Assembly (NCBI GenBank): GCA_965248335.1 | Contig: CBDFIY010000003.1 | Coordinates: 1,612,001-1,676,000 of the forward strand | Direction: 5' to 3' | DNA length: 64,000 nucleotides | Origin: CAKMZU01 sp965248335 | GTDB lineage: Bacteria > Pseudomonadota > Gammaproteobacteria > Pseudomonadales > DT-91 | Part shown: positions 17,601 to 26,219 of the stretch, piece after piece | Position numbering within the stretch: position 1 is the stretch's first letter | Layout: every line of letters starts with the position of its first letter | Made by a program: the position numbers and the translations under genes | The notes under the pieces: generated by a model | The model's database searches: none | What the model was told of the DNA's origin: nothing | The model's input: the letters and a program-made list of their open reading frames with translations, nothing else

Positions 17601-19924
17601 CTGTTCAGCTGGTCAACGATGCTGATAGATCTGGCAAGATATCAGTTGGTGATATTGTTGAATATACGTTGATCATAGCCAATGATGATGCCGGCGTGGC
17701 GTTAAATTTAGCGGTGAAGGATCAACTGGATACTGCACTCGATTATATAAGTGGCAGCATGCAGGGTGGCAACACTCGATCATCATCTGATCCTAGTGGT
17801 GCAGGATTAAACTGGACGGTTGAAAAAATTAATGCAGGCCAGTCTGTGAACCTAAGTTTTCAGGCACAAGTGTTACCCAATGCAACTGAGGTACCTAACC
17901 AAGCGAAATTGCGCGGAAACTTTTCGGGCGTTATAGACTCGGATGGCAATGATAATATTACAGGCAATCAACAAACGATTATTGACCTTAAAAAACCTGA
18001 TGTAACCCTATCGATTGGTGCAGTTAAAGCCAATGGTGATTATCCTGTCACCGTGACTTTTAGTGAAAACGTTACCGGCTTTGTTGAAAGCGAATTGGTG
18101 GTGACCGGTGGTGCATTAAGTAATTTCGCTGGCTCAGGCACAACTTATACCGCCGATGTTACGCCAGCGGCGGGTCAAGATGGCACGATTCGAATCAATG
18201 TTGCGGCCGATGTGGCTAAAGATAGTGACGGTAACTTGAATGCCGCCGCTGCAGAAAAGACTCAAGCTTATAGCTTACAAGCCCCCAATGTTGCTATTGC
18301 GATTGGCGCAGTGAAAGCCAATGGTGATTATCCTGTCACCGTGACATTTAGTGAATCCGTGACCGGCTTTGAGCAAAGTGAATTGGTTGTTGCTGGTGGT
18401 GCATTAACTAACTTCGCCGGTTCAGGCACGACTTATACTGCCGATGTTACGCCAGCGGCGGGTCAAGATGGCACTATTCGAATCAATGTTGCAGCTGATG
18501 TGGCTGAAGATAGTGATGATAATCTGAATACCGCGGCAACAGAAAAAACCCAAGCTTATAGCCTACAAGCACCCAGTGTTTCTATCGCGATTGGCACAGT
18601 TAAAGCCAGTGGCGATTATCCCGTCACCGTGACATTTAGTGAATCCGTGACCGGCTTTGAGCAAAGTGAATTGGTTGTTGCTGGTGGTGCATTAACTAAC
18701 TTCGCCGGTTCAGGCACGACTTATACTGCCGATGTTACGCCAGCGGCGGGTATTGATGGCACGATTCGAATCAATGTTGCTGCCGATGTGGCTAAAGATA
18801 GTGACGGCAATCTGAATACCGCCGCTGCAGAAAAGACTCAAGCTTATAGCTTACAAGCCCCCAGTGTTGCTATCGCGATCGGCACAGTTAAAGCCAATGG
18901 CGATTATCCCGTCACCGTGACCTTTAGTGAATCCGTTACCGGCTTTGAACAAAGTGAATTGGTCGTGACCGGCGGTGAAGTCAGTAACTTTGCCGGTTCA
19001 GGCACAACTTATACCGCCGATGTTACGCCAGTCGCAGATCAAGATGGCACCCTTCATGTGAATGTTGCCGCCGATGTAGCTATCGATGCTGATAAAAATA
19101 GCAATACCAAAGCAGATGAAATCACTCAATCGTATGATTTAACTCAGCCTTCAGTGGTCTTTGAAGGTGTTCCGGCGTTATCTAACGAACCGTTCACAAT
19201 GACTATTCGATTTAGTGAGCCGGTTTCAGGTTTTGAGATAACTGATATTGTTTCATCAGGTGCAGATCTCAGTCAGTTTGCCGGAAATGGCGCTGTTTAT
19301 ACCGTTATCGTTACACCCACTGACGCTAATGTGAGCCTCTCTATTCCTGCGGGCGTTGCAGAGGATAGGGCGGGTAATACCAATACCAAGGCAGATGACG
19401 CTTCCGCCACTTATGACATAACGCGACCAGAGGTGGCTTTTGAAGATATTCCATCTCATGCGAATGGTGCATTTATCGCAACCATCCGGTTTGATGAAGC
19501 AGTTAATGGGTTTGATCAATCCGATATTAAGGTGACAGGTGCGACCTTATCAGGCTTTAAAGGCAGTGCTGACGAATATACGGTCATCGTAACACCCGTT
19601 GTGCCGAGCACCGAAATCACACTGAATATTGATGAAAATGTTGCATTAGATCTGGCAAATAATGGAAATACTGAGGGGCAAGAAGTCGTTGTTGCTTTTG
19701 ATGATAGTCCACCGACTGTGTCGTTTGAAGATATGCCTGAGGTGATTAACGGCGAGTTCGAGATCTCAGTCGTTTTTAATGAGGCAGTGGAAGGGCTTAA
19801 CCCCGAAGATTTTGTCATTACCGGTGGGAAAGTGGTTAGCCTGACTGGTACGGGCAAAAATTACGCCGTGACTATCGCACCGAATGAAGATGCAGAAGCA
19901 GAAACCCACAGTAACATTTCGTGA
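14693..19924 (+). CDS. Giant secreted surface protein, N-terminal part (DUF11 and Ig-like repeats), frame broken at the end
   Basis: From ATG 14693 (GGGG upstream; a GTG at 14669 is possible) the product has about 1743 residues. A signal peptide (GCFFIFMILASFF, then VVAVA) directs Sec export. A beta-propeller-like head follows (about residues 45-290; NALAYNPVDGFQYYTA, DIAIDPRNEGVIYGWD), of the DUF6923 type. Then come DUF11-like repeats (VPDLRFIK..., VPDLAFTK..., each with GD.VEYTL), an Ig/cadherin-like domain (NAVDDQLL...), four nearly identical 96-residue Ig repeats (17998-19140) and three more diverged ones. The frame stops at 19924 inside a further Ig repeat, which continues in the +1 frame as the next entry. 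Likely a calcium-dependent adhesin or surface-layer protein; function inferred from architecture only. Confidence 0.8.
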   Translation: MFERLMRINESSSREGWLGCFFIFMILASFFSPRVVAVATEPLSCDNKLYQIVSGKLYDVNGETAESTFLADLLVKSMQVSGNNRLSDLNALAYNPVDGFQYYTANPNRLFRVDANMNVEYLGVFTGNNYNAGAMALDGTFYVLNSGSKTLSILDVDSMQATKLSYAAGASKFSTVDIAIDPRNEGVIYGWDINNRILKRMYLTGSGVSATVSKIESVGSGNNAFREVGSLYFEASGDLIGYSNDVNNPKSQETLIRINTTTGVVQVIGEGESTSSNDGASCAYGLEFYKTTSSRTLNLGETFTYTFDIENSSSKVLDDVVFEDQLQSGFLWASEPYDLNGITISATTSLTGNALAKFSIDSIQVGNSSFKIDVTVPGVIEEATYENTAYLKNLPFQLGENVSSDNSQTAVPDDPTPVTIAKPELSFTKIVDFAANGDTAPLGVYNLGDKVIYTLSVENSGAIAATDLKLSDALPVALNYIAASVSGGDSQNDTDPHATVVGQPDGLVWSIANLAPSSQEEFTFEAEIINGAGGVINNQAVLTASNVSGNTLSDDPNLPDSQDPTPLEVSQVPDLRFIKTYTLVDDNDASNSPSSGDTLEYTLTLTHQSGPLADDIVVYDPVPAGLTYVAGSMTAGDARDDSDPANSISGSPLGLTWHLNQLNVTEQVTLTFRVTVDDGEGQVIYNQAKAVANIIGVLLSDDDTLAGDDNSTPVTIDLVPNAVDDQLLIEINNTAFISALLNDDFGDGLALFEVDSTSSQGGSVSINTAGTANKTDDYIIYTPANNYSGQDNFTYRITDSDGDERQATVWVNVSAPNLTLTLTKDSNLIPESLLNDADLSQTITALDTVRYQLRFSNSRGSADAQSGILTPVLPAGISISNAGALKAVVTNDLGISTDIAFADGGFDLGVFGEEFSGTVSIDLLIAADKAGEDLTIGFDLAWGPQNSRDSRSVSAPLMVGKVPDLAFTKSVQLVNDADRSGKISVGDIVEYTLIIANDDAGVALNLAVKDQLDTALDYISGSMQGGNTRSSSDPSGAGLNWTVEKINAGQSVNLSFQAQVLPNATEVPNQAKLRGNFSGVIDSDGNDNITGNQQTIIDLKKPDVTLSIGAVKANGDYPVTVTFSENVTGFVESELVVTGGALSNFAGSGTTYTADVTPAAGQDGTIRINVAADVAKDSDGNLNAAAAEKTQAYSLQAPNVAIAIGAVKANGDYPVTVTFSESVTGFEQSELVVAGGALTNFAGSGTTYTADVTPAAGQDGTIRINVAADVAEDSDDNLNTAATEKTQAYSLQAPSVSIAIGTVKASGDYPVTVTFSESVTGFEQSELVVAGGALTNFAGSGTTYTADVTPAAGIDGTIRINVAADVAKDSDGNLNTAAAEKTQAYSLQAPSVAIAIGTVKANGDYPVTVTFSESVTGFEQSELVVTGGEVSNFAGSGTTYTADVTPVADQDGTLHVNVAADVAIDADKNSNTKADEITQSYDLTQPSVVFEGVPALSNEPFTMTIRFSEPVSGFEITDIVSSGADLSQFAGNGAVYTVIVTPTDANVSLSIPAGVAEDRAGNTNTKADDASATYDITRPEVAFEDIPSHANGAFIATIRFDEAVNGFDQSDIKVTGATLSGFKGSADEYTVIVTPVVPSTEITLNIDENVALDLANNGNTEGQEVVVAFDDSPPTVSFEDMPEVINGEFEISVVFNEAVEGLNPEDFVITGGKVVSLTGTGKNYAVTIAPNEDAEAETHSNIS
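17998..19149 (+). repeat. Four tandem 288-bp repeats encoding Ig-like domains
   Basis: Equivalent positions of the motif CAGTTAAAGCC recur at 18020, 18308, 18596 and 18884, exactly 288 bp (96 codons) apart. Units share long identical stretches (for example GATTATCC..GTCACCGTGAC and ACTTATAC.GCCGATGTTACG). This points to recent duplication or gene conversion, and copy number could change by recombination. Confidence 0.92.
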
Positions 19925-22900
19925 TGTCCCTACAACCGCTAACGATGCTTTTACAGCAATCATTGAATTTAGCGAAGCAGTCGAAGGGTTTGAATTATCG
20001 GATATTCTTTTCTCAGAAGGCGCTTCTTTAAGTGACTTTAGCGTTGTTGATGAAACGAATGCCTTATATAGCGTACTTGTGACGCCAACGGCAGCGTTTA
20101 CCTTATCGATCGATGCGGGTGTGGCAACAGACCTTGCCGGCAATGGCAACGAAGCGGCAACACCTGTCGATGTTTTATTCGATAACCAAGGCCCTACACC
20201 TACGATAAGTCAAGAGACATCAGAGAATGACGGTGAGATCATTATTCGTGTTGTCTTTGATGAGGCAGTACAAGGCGTCGACCAAAGCTTATTAACCTTA
20301 ACAAGCGGCGTTGAAGTGGTTAGTTTTGTTAGCGAATCAGATACCACGTATTTATTTACCTTGCGAGCAGAAGATATTCCTGAAATAACAGCAACCATTG
20401 CTAAAGATCGAGTTGTTGATGATGCAGGCAATGGTAATGAATCGTCTAATGAATTAGTGATTACACTCTTTATTGATCCTGATAAGGATGATGACGGTAT
20501 TCCTGATGATAAAGAATCAGATGAAGATGCTGATGGTGACGATTTACCGAATAATCAAGATCCAGATTCAGATAACGACGGTATCCCCGATCGTTTTGAA
20601 GATGGCACAGGCAAAGATACCGATGGTGATGGCATTGATGATCAGTATGATGTTGATCAAACCGAAGGTGCTGATGAAAACGGTGATGGCATCGATGATG
20701 ATGTGATGCCGCGCGACACGGATGATGACGGTACGCCTGATTATCTTGATCTCGATAGTGATAATGACGGTTTACCTGATGCACTGGAAACCCCATTAAC
20801 CTTCAATGACGAAGATGGTGATGGTATTGATGACACCTTTGATGTGGATCAAACCGGTGGTGTTGATGCAAACAATGACGGTATTGATGATGACGTTATG
20901 CCGCGAGATAGTGACGGTGATGGGTTGGCTGACTATCTTGATAATGACAGTGACAATGACGGTATCACCGATACCTTCGAACTGGACATTCTTGTCGATT
21001 CATCGGGAGCATTCCTTGACGAGGACGCAGACGGTATCAGTGATAGCTTTGATGCAGATTATAGCCAAGCCACTGAGCCACGAGAAGATAATAACAACGA
21101 CGGCATTGATGATAACTATCAACTACGCGACACAGACGAAGATGGTCTAGCCGATTATATTGATCTTGATAGCGACAATGATTGTTTGAATGATGTATTC
21201 GAAGCGGGACTATTGGATGCGAATGAAGACGGTTTGGTTGATTCAGGTAGTGAGTTAGCCAGTGAACCTTCCGATATTGACGACAATGGTGTTCCTGATT
21301 TCCGTGAAGCAAACCTTAGTGCGTGTATCGCAAACGACAAAGTTGTTAATCCAGAAGGCGATGATGACAGAGACGGGATACAAAACCATTATGACGATGA
21401 ACTGGATCAGTATGGTGATATGAATGACCGTGATGGTGATGGTATACCGAGCGACAAAGATCTGGATGATGATGGTGATGGTATTCCCGATGTCACAGAA
21501 GGCCATGCTGATACTGATGGTGATGGGGTGATTAATAGCCTAGATACCGATAGTGATGGCGACGGCATCGATGATCGCACTGAAGCGAATCTGCCAGCGC
21601 CTTTGGGTGAAGATAGCGATAGCGACGGTATTGATGATGCTTTTGATATCGATCAAACCTCTACGGGTGGTGATGATATCTTATCGGGCTCTGCTATTGA
21701 TGAAGATAATAACGGCACGGATGATCGATTGGTGCCTGAAAATACTGATGATGATGCAACGCCTGATCATCTTGATACGGATAGCGATAACGATGGTATC
21801 CCCGATAGTGAGGAAGGTAATGTGGATACAGATAATGACGGTTTGGCCGATTATAGAGATTTGGATAGCGATAATGACGGTGTGCCAGATGCTAATGAAA
21901 ATGGTGATTGGAACAAGGATGGCATCAATGATCGACTACAAGCTGAGCGTGAATTGATCACTAAGGTGAAGGGCCACAGCGCAGGTTCGGCTGATTTAGT
22001 TTTACTACTCATCCTGTCTCTCTTTGCGCTTTTTAGATGGAGGAAGCTATTACCTGTATTGCTAACCATGGGTGCATTGGGCGTAGGATCAACACAAGCA
22101 GCTGAGTCCGTTTGCCAGCCTGAAGATGCATTTGAATTTAGCTTTCCTGAATGCTGGTATGTGGGTGCAGGGCTAGGCATTGCGACCTTAAATCCTGACG
22201 ATAGTGATACATCTTGGGACGTAATCGGTAGGCGTAACCTGAGTGCTAAAATACATGCGGGTTATCACTTTAAGCCGCAATGGTTTGCTGAAGTGTCTTA
22301 TGCCTATTTAGGTAATGCCACCGTCGAGCACCCCAATCCGTATTTTGGCGGAAAGCAACATATTAGCTATCAAGCTTATAGTCTTTATGCAGGCTATCTG
22401 TTGAGACAGCCAACTGAAACCTGGAATATTTATCTTAAAGTAGGTTTAGCGGGTATAAGTAATAAAGCCTCTAGCGATAAGGTTGATTATCATCAACAGG
22501 TAGATATTCAACTGGCCATGTCGGCTGGGGTTCAATGGCATTTTAATCCGCAATGGTTTGCGCGGGCAGGCATTGATGGATTTGACCGAGATGCTTATCA
22601 AATGATGGTTTCCATTTCACGCTATTTTGGTAAAAAGTCAGTGATTGTACCTGTGATCGAACCGCCTAAAGATACTGACGGTGACGGCATTTATGATGCG
22701 AAGGATCAATGCCCGAATAGCCATCCTAACGCTACTGTTGATGCGGAAGGGTGCGATAAAGATACAGACGGCGATGGTGTGATTGATACCAAAGATGCCT
22801 GCCCAGCGACTAAACCGGATGTCAAAGTCGATGAGAAAGGCTGCGACGCGAGAATCACAGAAACGAAAGCGTTCAATTTGGATGTGAAATTTGCTTCAGC

Positions 22901-23228
22901 CTCTAGCGTGATTGAAACCGGTGGCGAGCAGGCGGTTCAGGCCTTAGCAGAATTTTTAACGGCGTACCCTGTGGTAACCGTTGAGATTGAAGGACACACG
23001 GATAGCCAAGGCAGGGCAGCGTATAATAAAACTCTATCAGACGCGCGCGCCAATGCAGTGAAAACGATGTTAGTGCAGAGCTTTGATATTGACCCTGATC
23101 GCATCACTGCTGTTGGCTATGGCGAAGAAAAGCCGATTTCTGATAATGCAACACCCGAAGGGCGGAAGACAAACCGCAGAGTAGTGGGCACTGTGAGTAT
23201 TGATTACGAAAGAACGCTAAAACGATGA
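19884..23228 (+). CDS. Giant surface protein, C-terminal part: Ig repeats, Ca-binding TSP3 repeats, OmpA barrel and OmpA C-terminal domain
   Basis: 1114 codons in the +1 frame relative to the preceding part, overlapping it by 41 bp. The listed ATG has no ribosome binding site, so separate translation is doubtful. It continues the Ig repeats (PTVTFRDVPTTANDAF). About 480 Asp-rich residues follow, made of thrombospondin type 3 calcium-binding motifs (DTDGDGIDD, DSDNDGIPD). Next is GSADLVLLLILSLFALFRWR, a Gly-Ser/hydrophobic/Arg segment like CTERM sorting signals, then a signal-peptide-like stretch ending STQAAES, an 8-strand OmpA-type barrel (CWYVGAGLGIATLNPDD), two more TSP3 motifs and an OmpA C-terminal peptidoglycan-binding domain (VEIEGHTDSQGRAAYNKTLS, ARANAV). 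Probably anchored in the outer membrane with the repeats outside. Confidence 0.8.
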   Translation: MKMQKQKPTVTFRDVPTTANDAFTAIIEFSEAVEGFELSDILFSEGASLSDFSVVDETNALYSVLVTPTAAFTLSIDAGVATDLAGNGNEAATPVDVLFDNQGPTPTISQETSENDGEIIIRVVFDEAVQGVDQSLLTLTSGVEVVSFVSESDTTYLFTLRAEDIPEITATIAKDRVVDDAGNGNESSNELVITLFIDPDKDDDGIPDDKESDEDADGDDLPNNQDPDSDNDGIPDRFEDGTGKDTDGDGIDDQYDVDQTEGADENGDGIDDDVMPRDTDDDGTPDYLDLDSDNDGLPDALETPLTFNDEDGDGIDDTFDVDQTGGVDANNDGIDDDVMPRDSDGDGLADYLDNDSDNDGITDTFELDILVDSSGAFLDEDADGISDSFDADYSQATEPREDNNNDGIDDNYQLRDTDEDGLADYIDLDSDNDCLNDVFEAGLLDANEDGLVDSGSELASEPSDIDDNGVPDFREANLSACIANDKVVNPEGDDDRDGIQNHYDDELDQYGDMNDRDGDGIPSDKDLDDDGDGIPDVTEGHADTDGDGVINSLDTDSDGDGIDDRTEANLPAPLGEDSDSDGIDDAFDIDQTSTGGDDILSGSAIDEDNNGTDDRLVPENTDDDATPDHLDTDSDNDGIPDSEEGNVDTDNDGLADYRDLDSDNDGVPDANENGDWNKDGINDRLQAERELITKVKGHSAGSADLVLLLILSLFALFRWRKLLPVLLTMGALGVGSTQAAESVCQPEDAFEFSFPECWYVGAGLGIATLNPDDSDTSWDVIGRRNLSAKIHAGYHFKPQWFAEVSYAYLGNATVEHPNPYFGGKQHISYQAYSLYAGYLLRQPTETWNIYLKVGLAGISNKASSDKVDYHQQVDIQLAMSAGVQWHFNPQWFARAGIDGFDRDAYQMMVSISRYFGKKSVIVPVIEPPKDTDGDGIYDAKDQCPNSHPNATVDAEGCDKDTDGDGVIDTKDACPATKPDVKVDEKGCDARITETKAFNLDVKFASASSVIETGGEQAVQALAEFLTAYPVVTVEIEGHTDSQGRAAYNKTLSDARANAVKTMLVQSFDIDPDRITAVGYGEEKPISDNATPEGRKTNRRVVGTVSIDYERTLKR

Positions 23229-23283
23229 GGCAATAGCCACGCGTTAATGTGGCATGCTGCCAGCAATAACAAGGAGGTAATGT

Positions 23284-23415
23284 ATGACTGGGTGGATCAT
23301 TTTACGTTGCTGGCTTTATACCCACCGGAATTGGAAATATAAGAAGGCGGTGAGCCAGCGCGGTCAACGCCTTTGCATCTTCAAGAGTGACCGGTATATA
23401 TCAAAGAGGCATTAA
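23284..23415 (+). CDS. Possible small ORF with strong ribosome binding site, running into a repeat
   Basis: An AAGGAGG (23271-23277) sits 6 bp before ATG 23284, the best Shine-Dalgarno sequence nearby. The frame gives 43 residues (MTGWIILRCWLYTHRNW...). From about codon 12 it reads through repeat copy D, so the C-terminus is repeat-derived. It may be the head of a gene cut off by the repeat, or chance. No family recognised. Confidence 0.3.
   Translation: MTGWIILRCWLYTHRNWKYKKAVSQRGQRLCIFKSDRYISKRH
23319..23396 (-). repeat. Palindromic MITE-like repeat, copy D (internally deleted)
   Basis: 78 bp flanked by TA (23317-23318 and 23397-23398). Both termini are present (TACCCACCGGAATTGG... and ...GTGACCGGTA), but the central segment with CCCATGAGCTTAC is missing. 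Confidence 0.75.
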
Positions 23416-23509
23416 ATTCCATAACTGTGACCACTATCCGCTTGTTAGGAAATGCAGAATGTTATCGTGCCACACGATAATCATAAGAGATTCTTATTAA
23501 AAGAATTTA

Positions 23510-23545
23510 TACCCAACGCCCTCGTATCTTTAAGGGTGATCGGTA
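23510..23545 (-). repeat. Palindromic MITE-like repeat, copy E (36-bp remnant)
   Basis: TACCCAACGCCC followed by TCTTTAAGGGTGATCGGTA between TA dinucleotides. One arm is reduced to a few bases, so this is a further internal-deletion derivative. Confidence 0.6.
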
Positions 23546-23576
23546 TATAACCTGACTGGATTGGAGAAATGCATTA

Positions 23577-23663
23577 ATGAATAATTTAAACATAGGTCGA
23601 TTTATATTCGCTGCCACTATAACAATTGCTATTACCGTAACGTTGATCATGACGACTAACTAA
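23577..23663 (+). CDS. Possible 28-residue hydrophobic small protein
   Basis: ATG 23577 follows TTGGAG (ending about 11 bp upstream). The product is MNNLNIGRFIFAAT...LIMTTN, essentially one predicted transmembrane helix with short polar ends. No family can be assigned. It lies between two shortened repeats in a gap without larger genes. Coding status is uncertain: the length is small enough for chance. Confidence 0.3.
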   Translation: MNNLNIGRFIFAATITIAITVTLIMTTN

Positions 23664-23715
23664 ATAACGGACATAAATATACAAGGAGGAAGGCGTTAAG
23701 GTATTTAACGCTATA

Positions 23716-23739
23716 TACCCATCTCTAATTCCGATGGGT
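23716..23739. repeat. Palindromic MITE-like repeat, copy F (minimal terminal remnant)
   Basis: Only the two outer ends remain: TACCCATCTCTAATTCCGAT then GGGTG, preceded by TA. It resembles a near-complete internal deletion. Confidence 0.5.
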
Positions 23740-23790
23740 GTCTGCCGTTTGTTGACTTCATGGGTTTACAGTAAAATCGCTGAAAATAAA

Positions 23791-24945
23791 TTAAAAGAAT
23801 GACGAAAAACGCTTCTCGTCATAACGGACTTCAAGGTGTGATTTAAGGGTTTTGAGATTTTTCAAAGACTGAATCATCTCTGTGAATGTCTCTTTTTCAC
23901 CTTGTAAATCACGGATATAGTCTTTTATGGTTTTTTCCTGTTGTTTTTTTGTTTTACCGTGTAGGTTGGCATAAACCATTTCATGCACAGGGTTTTCAGC
24001 GCCTGAGATAATGTCCCTTTTTTCATAGAGCAAACGATCTAACTGGTTTTGCAACTGATCACAAAGCTTATCGAGACTTTGCTCGTTGATTTCCAATGTA
24101 TCCTCACTGACATGTGCATAATAAAGCGTTATTAACGCGAGTACGTCATTGTCATCACGCGCACTCAGCAGCTCGGCCATGAGCCTTTCCTTCTCTTCGC
24201 GCTTGGTTGCATCCTGCTCTTTGTCGGGGTGCAGTGCATTAGCTGTTTTACGGAAGACGCTCTTTAGCCACTTTTCATCAAATTTCATCGGCTCAGGTGC
24301 TTGCTGGGTTTCCATACCTGCCCTAAATTCTTCAAATGCGTCTTTAAAGGCCTTAAAAAGGTCGTCTTCATCAGGTATGCCTTCATCGTTCTCACCACAA
24401 GATGCATCACCAAACATATCTTCGGTGAATTCACGGTTGCTGCTCTTCTCGCCGCTACCCTCTGCGTTATTGGTATCATCAGATGAGACATTTTCAAAGA
24501 GAGAATCAGCTTGGGCTTCAGCCTCGGCGATTGTTTTTTCCATATCCTCTTTACTGATGCCGTGAAAGGCAGCAACCTGCGTAAAAAATTGCTCTTTTAA
24601 TTGATCAGCTTTTTGTTGATCAATCCTATAAGCGCCCTCTATAGATTCATTGATCCACTCAGTTAACTCGATGCGTTGCCATTTCGTCATGCTTTTACGA
24701 GAATAGAAATCAATGAGTTTTTCAAGCAGGGATAAAACGGGCATTTTGGCAGCTATTTCTAATGGCAGGATTTGTTCTTTATAAACAATGCAAAGCGCAT
24801 CCAGCTCAGTGCGAAGCTTCAGGTTTTGTTTTTTCTGTTTTTCAATCCGCTGCCATAGCTTATCGAAACGCGCCTGACGTTTTGTTTGCGCCTTGGCTAG
24901 TTTTTTGGTCGATTTGCTAGAGGTATTTTTTAAAATAATTGTCAT
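23791..24945 (-). CDS. J-domain (DnaJ-like) protein
   Basis: 384-aa cytoplasmic protein. A C-terminal-half J domain carries the HPD tripeptide that stimulates DnaK ATPase (KWLKSVFRKTANALHPDKEQ, about residues 235-255), followed by a helix with ELLSARDDNDVLAL. The N-terminal ~130 residues are Lys/Gln-rich and helical (probable coiled coil, KLWQRIEKQKKQNLKLRTEL); an acidic linker precedes the J domain and a second helical region follows. It lacks the Gly/Phe and zinc-finger regions of DnaJ, so it is a type III co-chaperone with unknown client. Single gene; its strand faces the giant protein gene across a repeat cluster. Confidence 0.75.
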   Translation of the reverse strand: MTIILKNTSSKSTKKLAKAQTKRQARFDKLWQRIEKQKKQNLKLRTELDALCIVYKEQILPLEIAAKMPVLSLLEKLIDFYSRKSMTKWQRIELTEWINESIEGAYRIDQQKADQLKEQFFTQVAAFHGISKEDMEKTIAEAEAQADSLFENVSSDDTNNAEGSGEKSSNREFTEDMFGDASCGENDEGIPDEDDLFKAFKDAFEEFRAGMETQQAPEPMKFDEKWLKSVFRKTANALHPDKEQDATKREEKERLMAELLSARDDNDVLALITLYYAHVSEDTLEINEQSLDKLCDQLQNQLDRLLYEKRDIISGAENPVHEMVYANLHGKTKKQQEKTIKDYIRDLQGEKETFTEMIQSLKNLKTLKSHLEVRYDEKRFSSFF

Positions 24946-25419
24946 AAAGTAATGTTACTAAGATGTGTCTGTGAACGAATGAAGGCTAAAGAGTATAGGT
25001 TAATTTCAAGTAGTGGAATAAAAAGAAAGTGCGAGTCTGTATTGCTTGGCGTTATTAATTTACCTGAATAATGCCTATTCGATGCAATCTTTTGGAAAAT
25101 GTTCCCGTTCCGGCTGTTTTATTCGCTTGATTGACGGATGTTTTACCATTCGGGCGCTTCTTGCGTGATTTGTGTGATCGTGAATTTGGCAGTCTAGGCC
25201 AAAATGATTTCTTCGTTTTTGTAAGCTAATCCCTTCGCAAAAGTTTGGATTTATATTCGGTGTGCCTTAAATGGAATCAATAAGGTTCAGTCATGAGCTG
25301 TGTGATATTGAAACTGATATTGAAACGTTGGTGTAATCAGATACAATCCCTAAGCGCTAATGCCGTAGCTTGATCTACCCATACATAAAATATCTTTATC
25401 CTATCTGGATGTAAAAACC
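24946..25419. other. Intergenic region between divergent J-domain and methyltransferase genes
   Basis: About 470 bp without a credible frame or recognised RNA. It should hold both divergent promoters; no clear -35/-10 pair and no LexA box were seen. Confidence 0.4.
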
Positions 25420-25998
25420 TTGAGCAATTACTACAACGATAATGCTAGGCCGTTTTTTGATAACACAGTCGCTGTGGATATGGGGCTTTTGTACCAACAA
25501 TTTTTACCTTTGTTACCAAAGGGTGCAAAGGTTGTTGATGCGGGCTGCGGCTCAGGGCGTGATGCCCAATACTTTTTATCTCATGGCTATGATGTATCCG
25601 CTTTTGATGCTAGTGCCGAGCTAGCAAATCTTGCGAGCGATTTTACTCAATCGTCAGTGGATTGTAGTACTTTTTTAAACGCTCAAATACCTAAAGGCAG
25701 CCAAGATGGTATTTGGGCTTGCGCTTCTTTGTTACATGTTCCTTTTATAGATATGGAAATTACTTTGCAAGTTATGGCAGGTTGGCTTAAACCCCAAGGT
25801 GTTTTTTATTGCTCGTTTAAGTTGGGTGACGGTGAAGTAAAACGAGGCAGTCGACGCTTTACGGATATGAATAAAAAAAGGCTTGAAGCAGTGCTTCAAA
25901 ATGTTGACCTTGATATAAAAAAGGTATGGATAACGGGAGATTTACGGCAAGGAAGAGAAGAGGAGCAGTGGCTCAATACAATAATGATAAAGGTTTAA
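25420..25998 (+). CDS. Class I SAM-dependent methyltransferase, partner of the PLD-helicase gene
   Basis: 192 aa. Motif I VVDAGCGSGRDAQYF (about residues 39-53) binds S-adenosylmethionine; FDASAELA gives the acidic ribose contact, and GIWACASLLHVP is motif IV. The start is a TTG at 25420: family members begin ..YYN.NA..FF..TV.VDM, exactly as read here (SNYYNDNARPFFDNTVAVDM), and no in-frame ATG fits. The substrate is unknown; the relatives are small-molecule methyltransferases of TehB type. The stop is 3 bp before the next ATG, so it is co-transcribed with the interrupted helicase gene and probably belongs to the same module. Confidence 0.78.
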   Translation: MSNYYNDNARPFFDNTVAVDMGLLYQQFLPLLPKGAKVVDAGCGSGRDAQYFLSHGYDVSAFDASAELANLASDFTQSSVDCSTFLNAQIPKGSQDGIWACASLLHVPFIDMEITLQVMAGWLKPQGVFYCSFKLGDGEVKRGSRRFTDMNKKRLEAVLQNVDLDIKKVWITGDLRQGREEEQWLNTIMIKV

Positions 25999-26219
25999 AT
26001 TATGCTGACACAATCGTTGGTGGAAGATATCAATGTTTTGACAGTAGGGGGCAATGACCAACTCGTTGATAAGCTACGTTACGCCATTAATCATGCTACT
26101 GAGATTGATATTGCTGTCTCGTTTATTCGGTTATCGGGGTTGGAATTAATTTTGCCTGATATTAGGGAGAGTATAAAACGAAGTAGCGCGTCTTCTACAC
26201 CTCTTAAGGGAGGCAGCAT

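Noticed and set aside
20470..21960. Long open frames in alternative frames and on the minus strand across the Asp-rich region
   Set aside because: They mirror the repetitive GAT-rich codons of the TSP3 calcium-binding repeats and encode low-complexity Met/Ile or His/Arg chains with no family resemblance.
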